Positions 7,407 through 17,600 of a stretch of 64,000 nt of DNA are shown here, in pieces (within the stretch, counting starts at the first letter, position 1; every line of letters begins with the position of its first letter). The DNA comes from JAEXOD01 sp937930275. Its GTDB lineage: Bacteria; Bacteroidota; Ignavibacteria; Ignavibacteriales; Melioribacteraceae. The notes beneath the pieces were generated by a model. The model made no database searches. It was not told the DNA's origin and saw only the letters and a list, made by a program, of their open reading frames with translations. Made by a program: the position numbers and the translations under genes. The DNA is taken from the NCBI GenBank assembly GCA_036733965.1, contig DAIMZL010000004.1, positions 1-64,000 on the forward strand, written 5' to 3'.

Positions 7407-7479
7407 GCTGACGTAGCTCAGTTGGTAGAGCACACCCTTGGTAAGGGTGAGGTCACCGGTTCAATCCCGGTCGTCAGCT
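7407..7479 (+). tRNA. tRNA-Thr (anticodon GGT)
   Basis: Acceptor GCTGACG pairs with CGTCAGC. The stem CACCC/GGGTG encloses TTGGTAA, anticodon GGT. The discriminator is T and no CCA is encoded. It is the last tRNA before a terminator-like hairpin. Confidence 0.95.
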
Positions 7480-7481
7480 CG

Positions 7482-7507
7482 AAGGTTGGCTTGAAGCCTT
7501 TTTTTTT
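7482..7507 (+). terminator. Terminator or attenuator after tRNA-Thr
   Basis: AAGGTT (7482-7487) pairs with AGCCTT (7495-7500), with one G-T pair and a seven-base loop. A run of nine T (7499-7507) follows. It would end or attenuate tRNA transcription before rpmG. The stem is short, so partial read-through into the rpmG-secE-nusG genes is likely, since I see no clear promoter for them. Confidence 0.65.
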
Positions 7508-7547
7508 GTCATTTTTAAACAATAAAGTTTGCTGATTTGGAGTTATC

Positions 7548-7715
7548 ATGGCTAAAAGTAAAAATATTAGGCAAATAATAATATTAGAAAGTACTGCCGG
7601 CACAGGTTACCGATATACTACTAAAAAGAATAAAAGAAATCACCCCGGAAGAGTAGAATTTAAGAAATACGATCCAGTAGTAAGAAAACACGTAGTATTT
7701 AAAGAAACTAAATAA
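7548..7715 (+). CDS. rpmG: 50S ribosomal protein L33, zinc-free form
   Basis: A 55-codon gene reading MAKSKNIRQIIILES, then TGYRYTTKKNKRNHPGR and ending VVRKHVVFKETK, the L33 pattern. The positions that bind zinc in the C+ form (two CxxC pairs) are non-cysteine here, so this is the C- form. L33 sits near the E site of the large subunit. It starts 41 bases after the tRNA terminator and is followed 6 bases later by tRNA-Trp. In many genomes a tuf gene stands in the slot before it; here tuf is only in the str operon. Confidence 0.95.
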   Translation: MAKSKNIRQIIILESTAGTGYRYTTKKNKRNHPGRVEFKKYDPVVRKHVVFKETK

Positions 7716-7720
7716 AAAAT

Positions 7721-7793
7721 ACGTCAGTGGCTCAATTGGTAGAGCAGCGGTCTCCAAAACCGCAGGTTGGGGGTTCGAGTCCCTCCTGACGTG
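7721..7793 (+). tRNA. tRNA-Trp (anticodon CCA)
   Basis: Acceptor ACGTCAG pairs with CTGACGT. The anticodon stem GCGGT/ACCGC encloses CTCCAAA, anticodon CCA. The discriminator is G and no CCA end is encoded. It stands between rpmG and secE, its conserved place in many bacteria. Confidence 0.95.
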
Positions 7794-7814
7794 CGAAACT
7801 TAAAGCTTACTAAT

Positions 7815-7997
7815 ATGAAAGAGAAAATTGTAAATTTTTTTAACGATGTAGTAAAAGAAATGAAGAAAGTAACTTGGCCGACAATGGACGAGTTAAAAGA
7901 ATCTACTGCAATCGTTATTGTGTTATGTTTAATCTTGGCACTTTTTACTTACGGTATTGATATCGCAATATCCCAAATATTTAAGGGGATCTTTTAA
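7815..7997 (+). CDS. secE: Preprotein translocase subunit SecE
   Basis: A 60-residue, single-helix SecE. The amphipathic N-terminal helix ends in the family motif EMKKVTWPTMDELKEST, followed by one membrane helix (about residues 30-55). It clamps SecY in the SecYEG channel of the inner membrane. I start it at the ATG 7815; a longer frame running back into tRNA-Trp is not credible. nusG follows after 2 bases. SecY is encoded at 32629. Confidence 0.95.
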   Translation: MKEKIVNFFNDVVKEMKKVTWPTMDELKESTAIVIVLCLILALFTYGIDIAISQIFKGIF

Positions 7998-7999
7998 TA

Positions 8000-8545
8000 G
8001 TGGAAAATGCACAAGCAAAATGGTATGTAGTTAAAACATTTTCGGGTCATGAAAATAAAGTTAAATCTTTAATTGACTTGGAACTTCGCGATAACGATTA
8101 CTTACGTGAACGTATTGTGGATGTTTTAGTGCCCACCGAAAAAGTCTTTGAAGTTAAAGACGGTAAAAAAAGGACAAAAATTAAGAACTTTTTTCCCGGC
8201 TACATTCTATTACATGCAGAATTAGACAACAAGGTAAAAGATTTTATAGTTAATACTCCCTCGGTAATGGGTTTTTTAGGTACAAAAAATCAACCAAATC
8301 CATTACAGCCGGATGAAGTAAAAAGAATAGTAGGACGCATCACAAAAAGTGAAGAAGGGGAAAGAACCGAGACTATTTACCGTGCCGGAGATTATGTTAA
8401 AATAATAAACGGACCGTTTAACAACTTTAGCGGCTTTGTTGAAGAAGTTAACGAAGAAAAGATGAAAATAAAAGTAATGGTTTCAATATTCGGAAGAAAA
8501 ACCCCTGTTGAAATCGATTTTGCGCATGCAGAATTAGAAAAATAA
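8000..8545 (+). CDS. nusG: Transcription termination/antitermination factor NusG
   Basis: A 181-residue NusG starting at GTG. The NGN domain (WYVVKTFSGHENKVK near the start, FFPGYILLHAEL, and NTPSVMGFLG) binds the RNA polymerase clamp helices. The C-terminal KOW domain (GDYVKIINGPFNNFSG) contacts Rho or ribosomal protein S10. It is two bases after secE, as in most bacteria. The length is normal and no insertion domain is present. Confidence 0.97.
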   Translation: MENAQAKWYVVKTFSGHENKVKSLIDLELRDNDYLRERIVDVLVPTEKVFEVKDGKKRTKIKNFFPGYILLHAELDNKVKDFIVNTPSVMGFLGTKNQPNPLQPDEVKRIVGRITKSEEGERTETIYRAGDYVKIINGPFNNFSGFVEEVNEEKMKIKVMVSIFGRKTPVEIDFAHAELEK

Positions 8546-8576
8546 TTAAATTATATATTATAAGTTAGGTTAAGCT

Positions 8577-9002
8577 ATGGCTAAGAAGATAACAGGTTAC
8601 ATCAAATTACAAGTACCGGGTGGTCAGGCAAATCCATCCCCGCCGATAGGTCCGGCTTTAGGTCAAAAAGGTGTAAACATCATGGAGTTCTGCAAGCAGT
8701 TTAATGCAAGAACAGCCGATAAAGTAGGATTAATTATACCTGTTGTAATAACAGTATATCAAGATAAGTCGTTTACATTTATAACAAAAACCCCACCGGC
8801 AGCAGTTTTATTAAAAAAAGCTGCAAACTTACCAAAAGGTTCGGCAGAACCAAACAAAACAAAAGTTGGTAAAGTAACGGCAGACCAAATAAGAGAAATT
8901 GCAACATTAAAAATGCCTGATTTAAATGCTAATGACATAGACCATGCAATGAGTATGATAGCCGGAACGGCACGTAGCATGGGTATTGTTGTTGAAGGTT
9001 AA
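8577..9002 (+). CDS. rplK: 50S ribosomal protein L11
   Basis: A 141-residue L11. The N-terminal PGGQANPSPPIGPALGQKGVN is the thiopeptide/stringent-response surface, and the C-terminal rRNA-binding domain contains the AGTARSMGI motif. It binds the GTPase-associated centre of 23S rRNA. Length and both domains are standard. It begins the rplKAJL set and is separated from nusG by 31 bases. Confidence 0.97.
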   Translation: MAKKITGYIKLQVPGGQANPSPPIGPALGQKGVNIMEFCKQFNARTADKVGLIIPVVITVYQDKSFTFITKTPPAAVLLKKAANLPKGSAEPNKTKVGKVTADQIREIATLKMPDLNANDIDHAMSMIAGTARSMGIVVEG

Positions 9003-9027
9003 TTAAAAAATTAAAGTCGGTAGAGCA

Positions 9028-9726
9028 ATGAAAGTATCTAAGAGATTAAAAGAGTTAAGAAAGCAAGTTGACCTTAATAAAGAATATACATTAGAAGAGG
9101 CAATTGCTACATTAAAAAATAAAGCCAACGCAAAATTCGTTGAGACTTTAGATTGTGCCATAAGATTAGGAATTGATCCTAAAAAGGCAGACCAAGCCAT
9201 ACGTAATACAGTTATATTACCTCATGGTGTCGGTAAAACTGTAAGAGTATTAGTTATGACTCCTTCAAAAGCTCAAGAAGCTTTAGATGCCGGAGCAGAC
9301 TATGCCGGATATACAGAATATGTAGAAAAAATTAAAGCCGGTTGGTCGGATATAGATGTAGTAATTGCTACTCCCGATGCAATGGTTGAAGTCGGTAAAC
9401 TCGGTAAAATATTAGGTCCTCGTGGCTTAATGCCAAACCCTAAAACGGGTACGGTTACTATGGATGTTGCCAAAGCTGTAAAAGAAAGCAAAGCCGGTAA
9501 AATTGAATTTAGAAACGAAAAAGGCGGTATTATTCATGTTGGTTTAGGCAAAATTAACTTTGAGCCACAACAACTAAAAGAAAATGCTTTAGCGTTTTTG
9601 AACCAGATAGCAAGATTAAAACCAACCACCGTAAAAGGACAGTACATTAAAACATGTTACTTATCTACTACAATGGGTGTAGGTTTAAAATTATCTAACG
9701 AAGAATTATCCGGATTAACTAAATAA
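9028..9726 (+). CDS. rplA: 50S ribosomal protein L1
   Basis: A 232-residue L1, the normal length. The conserved central stretch KLGKILGPRGLMPNPKTGT and the N-terminal helix KRLKELRKQVD are present. L1 forms the mobile stalk next to the E site and in many bacteria also represses its own rplKA message. I did not find a clear L1-binding mimic upstream of rplK, so autoregulation is not shown here. Confidence 0.97.
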   Translation: MKVSKRLKELRKQVDLNKEYTLEEAIATLKNKANAKFVETLDCAIRLGIDPKKADQAIRNTVILPHGVGKTVRVLVMTPSKAQEALDAGADYAGYTEYVEKIKAGWSDIDVVIATPDAMVEVGKLGKILGPRGLMPNPKTGTVTMDVAKAVKESKAGKIEFRNEKGGIIHVGLGKINFEPQQLKENALAFLNQIARLKPTTVKGQYIKTCYLSTTMGVGLKLSNEELSGLTK

Positions 9727-9785
9727 GATTACGCACTCACTTATATAAATGCTTCTAACTTGAGTGAAAATGATGTAGAGGTCAA

Positions 9786-10307
9786 ATGAACAGAACAGAA
9801 AAAGAGCAGTTAATTGAGCAGGTAAAAGAAAAATTAAACAACGCTGTTGGCGTGTTTGTTGTAGATTACCGCGGAATTAACGTAGAAGACATCACAAAGC
9901 TTCGTAAAGCATTTAAAACAGAAGGTGTTGAATACAAAGTATTTAAGAACACTTTTGTGAAAAAAGCTTTAGAAAGCGAAAACAAGTATGAAAAATTGAA
10001 TGACTTGTTGGAAGGGATGACAGGTATCGTTTTTGCTCCTGAAAACTTTGTAGCAGCAGCTAAAATTATTAAAAAGTATAGTGACGAAAAACAAAAACTT
10101 ACTTTTAAAGGTTGTTACATCGATAACACATTTTATGGTGCAGAAAACTTGGCAACCATCGCTTCAATGCCGACAAAACCGGAAATTATTGCGGGAATTA
10201 TAGGAAGTATAGCAAACCCTGCAACAGGTATAGTTGGAGCAATAAACGCGGTTATGAGAGATTTGGTAAATGTTATAGACCAAATAAGCAAAAAAGAAGC
10301 CGCATAA
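9786..10307 (+). CDS. rplJ: 50S ribosomal protein L10
   Basis: A 173-residue L10. The N-terminal half binds 23S rRNA (VFVVDYRGINVEDITKLRK, then YKVFKNTFVKKAL), and the C-terminal helix carries the L7/L12 dimers. A 59-base gap precedes it, the place of the L10 leader in other bacteria; only weak pairing is visible there. rplL follows after 34 bases. Confidence 0.97.
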   Translation: MNRTEKEQLIEQVKEKLNNAVGVFVVDYRGINVEDITKLRKAFKTEGVEYKVFKNTFVKKALESENKYEKLNDLLEGMTGIVFAPENFVAAAKIIKKYSDEKQKLTFKGCYIDNTFYGAENLATIASMPTKPEIIAGIIGSIANPATGIVGAINAVMRDLVNVIDQISKKEAA

Positions 10308-10341
10308 TTTAACTTAGTAAATAAAAATATTGGAGAATACA

Positions 10342-10719
10342 ATGTCTGAAAAAATAGCAGAAATAGTTGAGAAAATTAAAGGTTTAACCTTAGTAGAAGC
10401 TAGCGAATTAAAGAAAGCTTTAGAAGATACTTTTGGCGTAACAGCAGCAGCTCCCGTAATGGTAGCAGGTGCAGCTCCGGCACAAGAAGCAGCTAAAGAA
10501 GAAGAAAAAACAGAATTTGACGTAGTATTAGAAAACGCCGGTGCAACAAAAATTAACGTAATTAAAGTTGTACGTGCTCATACAAGCTTAGGCTTAAAAG
10601 AAGCAAAAGACTTAGTTGACGGAGCTCCTAAAGCAGTTAAAGAAGGCGTTACTAAAGACGAAGCTGCAAAAATTAAAAAAGAATTAGAAGAAGCCGGCGC
10701 TACTGTATCAATAAAATAA
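10342..10719 (+). CDS. rplL: 50S ribosomal protein L7/L12
   Basis: A 125-residue L7/L12. It has an N-terminal dimerisation helix (IAEIVEKIKGLTLVEASELKKAL), an Ala-rich hinge (residues 37-58, APVMVAGAAPAQEAAKEE) and a C-terminal factor-binding domain (AGATKINVIKVVRAHTSLGLKEAKDLVD). I chose the ATG at 10342 because the TTG 12 bases upstream overlaps the GGAG ribosome site. It recruits translational GTPases to the ribosome. Confidence 0.97.
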   Translation: MSEKIAEIVEKIKGLTLVEASELKKALEDTFGVTAAAPVMVAGAAPAQEAAKEEEKTEFDVVLENAGATKINVIKVVRAHTSLGLKEAKDLVDGAPKAVKEGVTKDEAAKIKKELEEAGATVSIK

Positions 10720-10755
10720 TTGTGCTTAATAATTATTTTATATTAATAAATTTAG

Positions 10756-10791
10756 AAAGTGGTAAAGCGGTAAAAACCGCCGTGCCACTTT
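10756..10791 (+). promoter_or_regulatory. Hairpin between rplL and rpoB (attenuator or processing site)
   Basis: AAAGTGG pairs with CCACTTT and, inside it, GCGGT pairs with ACCGC around a short AAA loop, giving a 12-bp two-part stem. It is followed by TTATGTATTTTT, only a weak T-rich run. The position matches the attenuator/RNase III region between rplL and rpoB of other bacteria, which lowers polymerase expression relative to ribosomal proteins. Its effect here is inferred. Confidence 0.7.
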
Positions 10792-10840
10792 TATGTATTT
10801 TTATAGACCAAAATTTTAATAATATTTATGGAGGTAACGA

Positions 10841-13800
10841 TTGGAGGAAAGGAAAGTAAATCCATTGACAGGTAGAATTTCCTTTGCGTCCATCCGGCCG
10901 GCAATCGAAATTCCGGATCTGTTAAATATTCAAGTCGATTCATTCGAAGAATTTTTACAAGCAAACGTACCGCCGTCGGAAAGAAAAGATGTCGGATTGC
11001 AAGCAGTTTTTAATGCCAATTTCCCGATTTTAGACACAAAAGAATTCTATCGACTAGACTTTATTGAATATTACATTGAAAGACCGAGATTTTCGATTTG
11101 GGAATGTGAAGAACGCGGGTTAACTTATGCAGCACCTTTAAAGGCAAAGCTTCGTTTATCCACAAAAGACGAGGAAACCGGAGAGTATATTAATGCGGTC
11201 GAGCAAGAGGTATATTTAGGTAATTTACCTTTTATGACCGAAAGAGGAACATTTATGATAAACGGAGCCGAAAGGGTTATCGTAAGCCAATTACACAGGT
11301 CTCCGGGTGTCGCTTTCTCTCAATCAGTTCATCCAAACGGAACACCAATCTATTCCGCTCGTATTATTCCTTTCCGTGGTTCATGGGTTGAATTTGCAAC
11401 CGATATTAACCACGTTTTATATATTTATGTTGACAGACGTAAAAAATTCCCTTCAACCGCTTTATTGCGTGCGTTGGGTTATGTTATGGATGAAGATATC
11501 TTGAATTTATTCAACTTAGTTGAAGTAGTTCAAGTTAACGACATTGATGATAGCTATATCGGTCGTATTGCTGCTGCAGATGTTATTGACAGCTCGACAG
11601 GTGAAATTTATGTTGCCAAAGACGGCAGATTAGATGAAGATGCTATTAATAACATTAAAATTTCCGGTATTAAGGCTATTAAGTTAATTAGTAAGGAAAC
11701 TACTCCTGACCAAGACTTAATTATTAATACTTTGATTAAGGATACCGCTAAAACAGAAGAAGAAGCGTTATTCTCTATCTACAGACAAATGCGTTCCGGT
11801 GAAGCTCCGGATGTTGAAACCGCTAAAGGTTTATTAGATAAAACATTCTTTAACGATAAACGATACGACTTAGGTGAAGTGGGTCGTTTTAGAATGAATG
11901 ATAAATTAGCCTTAAATATTCCGCTAAATGTTACCGTTTTAACTATTGAAGATATAGTTGCAATTATGAAAAACATTATTGCGCTAAAAAACGGAACTGT
12001 TGAAATTGATGATATTGACCACTTAGGCAATAGACGTATAAGAACAGTAGGCGAACAGTTAGGACAGCAGTATAATGTAGGTTTGGCTCGTATGGCTCGT
12101 ACAATTCGTGAACGTATGAATATGCGTGATAACGAAAATTTACAGCCACAAGATTTGGTTAATGCACGAACAATTAGTAGTGTTATTAACGGATTTTTTG
12201 GAACCAACCAATTATCTCAGTTTATGGATCAAACAAATCCGCTTTCGGAATTGACCCACAAACGTAGAATTTCTGCATTAGGTCCCGGTGGTTTAACCCG
12301 TGAAAGAGCAGGTTTTGAAGTACGTGACGTACACCATTCACATTATGGTCGTTTATGTCCTATCGAAACTCCCGAAGGTCCTAACATCGGTCTTATTTCT
12401 TCTCTTACAATTTATGCACGCGTAAACAGTTATGGTTTCTTAGAAACTCCTTACCGTAAAGTAGTTGACGGTGTAGTAACAAATCAAGTTGAATATTTAA
12501 GTGCTGATCAGGAAGACGAATTTGTAATAGCCCAGGCAAATGCACCTATTACCGAAGACGGTCATTTTATTCGTGACAGAGTAAAATGTAGATTAAAAGG
12601 TGAATTTCCGGTTGTACCTCCGAGTGAAGTACATTATATGGATATTGCCCCGGCGCAGATAGTAAGTGCCGCAGCTGCATTAATTCCTTTCTTGGAACAT
12701 GACGATGCTAACCGTGCGTTAATGGGTTCTAACATGCAACGTCAAGCAGTTCCTTTGTTAGTTCCTGAAGCTCCGTTAGTCGGAACCGGTATGGAATCTA
12801 AAATTGCAAGAGACTCACGTTCGGTAAGTGTAGCTTCCGGAGAGGGAGTAGTTTTATTTGCAGATGCATCAAGAATTATTGTGAAATATGATATAGACCC
12901 GACAAGTTTTGAAGCTTTGACTACATTCGACGATTCCAGAACCGTAGAATATAGGATGCAAAAGTTTTTAGGTACAAACCAAGAAACATGTTTTAACCAA
13001 AAACCACGCGTTTACACAGGTCAAAGAGTTAAAAAAGGGGATATTTTAATAGATGGTCCTTCAATTGACCATGGTGAATTAGCTCTTGGTAAAAATATAA
13101 ATGTTGCGTTTATGCCATGGCGAGGATACAATTTTGAAGATGCTATTATTATTAGCGAAAAATTGGTAGCCAATGACGTATTTACTTCAATTCATATCGA
13201 AGAATTTGAATTACAAGTGCGTGAAACAAAACGCGGTGAAGAAGAACTAACAAGAGATATACCAAATGTTAGTGAAGAAACAACCAAAAATTTAGATGAA
13301 GACGGTATTATACGTGAAGGTGCAGACGTAAGAGAAGGGGACATTTTAATAGGTAAAATTACGCCTAAAGGTGAATCAGATCCTACTCCTGAAGAAAAAT
13401 TGCTTAAAGCCATATTTGGTGATAAAGCTGGAGATGTAAAAGATGCATCTATGAAAGCACCTCCGGGATTAAAAGGTACGGTTATTAAAACAAGATTGTT
13501 TAGCCGTAAGAAAAAAGATGCCGACGAAAAGAAAATAGAAAAGAAGATGATGGATTCTATTGAACATGAATTTAAGCATAAAAAAGAAGAATATTATGTT
13601 AAATTAGTTCAAAAAATAGAAAACATTTGTTTAGGAAAAACCGTAAAAGGTATTAGAGACTTAGACGGTACTTTAATATTTAAAAACGGTACAGTAATTA
13701 AAGAAGGCGTATTTGCAGCTTTGGAAGATGTAACTCGATTAGACTATACAGCAGAATGGTTTGATTCCAAAGAAACAAATACTTTAATAAAGACCTTATA

Positions 13801-14617
13801 TCAAAACTTCTTTAGATTAAGCTCTGACTTAGACGAAGACATGAAACGCGAAAAACTAAAAGTTCAAACCGGAGACGAACTATCACCCGGAATTGTACAG
13901 TTAGCAAAAGTTTATGTGGCAAAAAAACGTAAACTATCGGTTGGTGACAAAATGGCAGGAAGACACGGTAACAAAGGTGTTGTTGCTAAAATAGTTCCTG
14001 TTGAAGATATGCCCTACCATGCAGACGGTACTCCTGTAGATATAGTATTAAATCCGTTAGGTGTACCTTCACGTATGAACGTTGGTCAGTTGTATGAAAC
14101 CGCTTTAGGTTGGGTAGGAAAAAAGATAGGTGTTAAATTCCAAACTCCGATTTTTGACGGTGCAAGAGTAGAAGATATAGAAAAGTTGTTAGGTGAAGCT
14201 AATTTACCATCGGGAAGCAAAGCTGAATTATATGACGGAAGAACCGGTGATAAATTCCACCAAAAAGTTACAACCGGATATATTTATATGCTTAAACTCG
14301 GTCATATGGTTGATGATAAGATACATGCTCGTTCCATTGGACCATACTCGTTAATTACGCAGCAGCCGTTAGGAGGTAAAGCTCAGTTCGGCGGACAGCG
14401 ATTTGGAGAAATGGAAGTTTGGGCTCTTGAAGGCTACGGCGCTGCAAACGTTTTACAAGAAATATTAACTGTAAAAAGCGATGACGTAACCGGTAGAGCA
14501 AAAACTTACGAAAATATAGTAAAAGGTGAAAATTTAACCGAGCCAAATATTCCTGAAGCGTTCAACGTATTAATTAAAGAATTACAAGGTTTAGGTTTAG
14601 ATATCACTATTAATTAG
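10841..14617 (+). CDS. rpoB: DNA-directed RNA polymerase subunit beta
   Basis: A 1258-residue beta subunit. It starts at TTG, five bases after a perfect GGAGGT ribosome site. The rifampicin region reads LSQFMDQTNPLSELTHKRRI then SALGPGGLTRERAGFEVRD, with the Asp, His and Ser found in sensitive enzymes. Other core motifs are RPLG-type FGGQRFGEMEVWALEGYGA near the C-terminus and KMAGRHGNKGVV before it. With beta-prime it forms the catalytic channel. The message probably continues from rplL past the hairpin. rpoC starts 35 bases downstream. Confidence 0.98.
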   Translation: MEERKVNPLTGRISFASIRPAIEIPDLLNIQVDSFEEFLQANVPPSERKDVGLQAVFNANFPILDTKEFYRLDFIEYYIERPRFSIWECEERGLTYAAPLKAKLRLSTKDEETGEYINAVEQEVYLGNLPFMTERGTFMINGAERVIVSQLHRSPGVAFSQSVHPNGTPIYSARIIPFRGSWVEFATDINHVLYIYVDRRKKFPSTALLRALGYVMDEDILNLFNLVEVVQVNDIDDSYIGRIAAADVIDSSTGEIYVAKDGRLDEDAINNIKISGIKAIKLISKETTPDQDLIINTLIKDTAKTEEEALFSIYRQMRSGEAPDVETAKGLLDKTFFNDKRYDLGEVGRFRMNDKLALNIPLNVTVLTIEDIVAIMKNIIALKNGTVEIDDIDHLGNRRIRTVGEQLGQQYNVGLARMARTIRERMNMRDNENLQPQDLVNARTISSVINGFFGTNQLSQFMDQTNPLSELTHKRRISALGPGGLTRERAGFEVRDVHHSHYGRLCPIETPEGPNIGLISSLTIYARVNSYGFLETPYRKVVDGVVTNQVEYLSADQEDEFVIAQANAPITEDGHFIRDRVKCRLKGEFPVVPPSEVHYMDIAPAQIVSAAAALIPFLEHDDANRALMGSNMQRQAVPLLVPEAPLVGTGMESKIARDSRSVSVASGEGVVLFADASRIIVKYDIDPTSFEALTTFDDSRTVEYRMQKFLGTNQETCFNQKPRVYTGQRVKKGDILIDGPSIDHGELALGKNINVAFMPWRGYNFEDAIIISEKLVANDVFTSIHIEEFELQVRETKRGEEELTRDIPNVSEETTKNLDEDGIIREGADVREGDILIGKITPKGESDPTPEEKLLKAIFGDKAGDVKDASMKAPPGLKGTVIKTRLFSRKKKDADEKKIEKKMMDSIEHEFKHKKEEYYVKLVQKIENICLGKTVKGIRDLDGTLIFKNGTVIKEGVFAALEDVTRLDYTAEWFDSKETNTLIKTLYQNFFRLSSDLDEDMKREKLKVQTGDELSPGIVQLAKVYVAKKRKLSVGDKMAGRHGNKGVVAKIVPVEDMPYHADGTPVDIVLNPLGVPSRMNVGQLYETALGWVGKKIGVKFQTPIFDGARVEDIEKLLGEANLPSGSKAELYDGRTGDKFHQKVTTGYIYMLKLGHMVDDKIHARSIGPYSLITQQPLGGKAQFGGQRFGEMEVWALEGYGAANVLQEILTVKSDDVTGRAKTYENIVKGENLTEPNIPEAFNVLIKELQGLGLDITIN

Positions 14618-14652
14618 TAATACTAATTATGTGAACTAAGGAGAAACTTTTT

Positions 14653-17600
14653 ATGAAATTGAAAAGTCAAGAAGTAAAAGTTAGAGCAATTGAAAAACTG
14701 ACTATAAGCTTAGCAAGTCCTGACGATATTTTATCGAGGTCTCATGGCGAAGTAACAAAACCCGAAACGATTAATTATCGTTCGTTTAGGCCGGAAAAAG
14801 ACGGTTTGTTTTGTGAAAAGATATTTGGACCCGTAAAAGATTGGGAATGTGCTTGCGGCAAATATAAAGGTATTAGATATAAAGGAATTGTTTGCGACCG
14901 CTGCGGTGTTGAAGTAACCTTAAAAAGCGTTAGACGTGACAGAATGGGACACATTTCCCTTGCTGTTCCGGTAGTACATATTTGGTTCTTTAAAGCATTA
15001 CCGTCAAAAATTGGTAATATTATTGGTATGACAACTAAAGAACTCGAAAAAATAATTTATTACGAGTCGTATGTTGTCTTAAATCCGGGACCAACAGGTT
15101 TAAAAGTAAACAACCTTATTTCTGAAGACCAATATTTTGAAATATTAAACTCTCTGCCGCACGATAACGAAAACTTAGACGATACAGATCCTAATAAGTT
15201 TATCGCAAAAATAGGCGGCGAAGCTATAAAAGAAATTTTAAAGAAGATTGATATAGAAGAGACTTTTTATCAGCTAAAGGCTCAATTAAACGAAGAAACT
15301 TCACAACAAAAAAGAAGCGATATTCTTAAAAGATTGCGTGTTTTAGAAGCTTTTAGACCTCACGAAAGCAAAAAAGAGAACAGACCCGAATGGATGGTAT
15401 TAAGCGTTATACCGGTAATTCCGCCGGAATTGCGTCCTTTAGTACCATTGGAAGGCGGACGTTTTGCTACCAGTGATTTAAATGATTTATATCGTCGTGT
15501 AATTATTCGTAACAATAGATTACGCAGATTGATAGATATAAAAGCTCCGGAAGTTATTTTAAGAAACGAAAAACGTATGCTTCAAGAAGCCGTTGATGCT
15601 TTATTTGATAACTCAAGAAGAAGCAGCGCAGTAAGAAGTGACGGAAATCGTCCGTTAAAATCATTAAGTGATGTTTTGAAAGGTAAACAAGGTCGTTTCC
15701 GTCAAAACTTATTAGGTAAACGTGTTGATTATTCCGGTCGTTCGGTAATTGTTGTTGGTCCGGAATTAAAATTACATCAATGCGGCTTACCGAAAGATAT
15801 GGCGGTTGAATTGTTTAAACCGTTTATAATTCGTAAACTAATTGAACGCGGCATTTTTAAGACAGTTAAAAGTGCAAGAAAAGCAGTTGATAGAAAAGAT
15901 CCCGTAATTTGGGATATATTGGAAAAATTAATTGTCGGTCATCCGGTTTTGCTAAACCGTGCGCCTACGCTACACCGTTTGGGTATTCAGGCTTTTCAGC
16001 CGGTTTTAATTGACGGTAAAGCTATTCAGTTACACCCAATGGTATGTACCGCATTTAACGCGGATTTTGACGGTGACCAGATGGCAGTTCACGTTCCGCT
16101 TTCTTATGAAGCACAGTTAGAAGCTTCTATGCTGATGTTATCAAGTCATAACATCCTTTCGCCGCAAAACGGTAACCCTATCGTAATTCCTACCCAGGAT
16201 ATTATTTTAGGATGTTACTACCTTACAAAAGCACAAACAGGTGCGCAAGGCGAAGGAATGACTTTTGCAGATTCACAAGAAGTAATAATAGCACACGATA
16301 GCGGAGTTGTTGATTTACATGCAAAAATTAGAGTAAAAGTAAATGGTGAATTAATTAATACTACCGTAGGTAGAATTATATTTAACCAGATTATTCCAAA
16401 AGAAATGGGCTATTATAACGAAATACTTGTTAAAAAAGTATTCAGCGGTTTTATATATAAAATGTTCATTAAATTAGGCAATAAAGTTACAGCTAAATTT
16501 TTGGATGATTTAAAAGACTTAGGATTTAAATATGCTTCTCAAGCAGGTGTATCAATCAGCTTTAGCGATATGTTAATACCTTCAGAAAAAGAAGCGATAG
16601 TAAAAGATAGTAACGAAAAAGTAAACGTTGTGCTTTCCGAACACGAAAACGGTTTAATTACCGATACGGAAAGATATAACAAAATTATAGATATTTGGAC
16701 ATTTACTACAAACAAGGTTGCAAACGTATTATTTGACCGTTTAAAAACTGACCAAAGAGGATTTAACCCGTTGCATATGATGGTTGATTCCGGTGCTCGT
16801 GGTTCGCAAGAACAGGTTCGTCAGTTAGCAGCTATGCGTGGTTTGATGCAAAAACCGCAAAAAAGCTTAACAGGTCAAAGCGGAGAAATTATTGAAAACC
16901 CGATTATAGCAAACTTTAAAGAGGGATTATCTGTGTTAGAATACTTTATTTCTACTCACGGTGCCCGTAAAGGTTTGGCAGATACCGCATTAAAAACAGC
17001 TGATGCCGGTTATCTTACAAGAAGATTATGCGATGTTGCGCAAGATGTTATTATTTCGGAAGAAGATTGTGGTACAATCCGCGGTATTCGTGTATCGGCA
17101 TTAAAAGAAATTGATACAGAACACGAAAAATTATCCGAAAGAATTATCGGTCGTGTTGCACAAGAAGATATTTATGATCCCAAAACAGATGATTTAATAG
17201 TATCTGCGGGTGAATTAATAGACGAAAGTGTTGCAGATATGATTATTAGCGCAAATATCGAAGAAGTAATGATTCGTTCGGTTTTAACCTGTGAATCATC
17301 ACACGGTGTATGTGCAAAATGTTACGGAAGAGATTTAACTCGCGGTCATATGGTTGAAGTTGGCGAAGCTGTAGGAATTATTGCTGCACAGTCAATCGGT
17401 GAACCAGGTACACAGTTAACCCTTAGAACATTCCACTTAGGCGGTGTTGCTTCTCGTATTTCAAGTCAAAGTGCTATAACGGTAAACGTTCCAGGAACGG
17501 TTGTATATGAAAAGATTGACTATGTAACAAAAGTTGATGCTTTTGGTATGAATGTTAATATAGTTTTAGGAAGACGTGGATCTGTTGGAATTTATGATGA

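Noticed and set aside
7087..7603. ORFs on either strand across the tRNA cluster
   Set aside because: They run through three well-formed tRNA genes and have no protein-like composition.
7767..7814. N-terminal extension of SecE reading back into tRNA-Trp
   Set aside because: Overlaps a complete tRNA and adds residues not found in SecE; the ATG at 7815 gives the normal protein.
9727..9785. L10-type autoregulatory leader before rplJ
   Set aside because: Only a five-base pairing (ACTCA with TGAGT) is visible; no kink-turn-like structure could be drawn with confidence.
11779..13413. Minus-strand ORFs inside rpoB
   Set aside because: Shadow frames of a highly conserved gene; no start context or family match.
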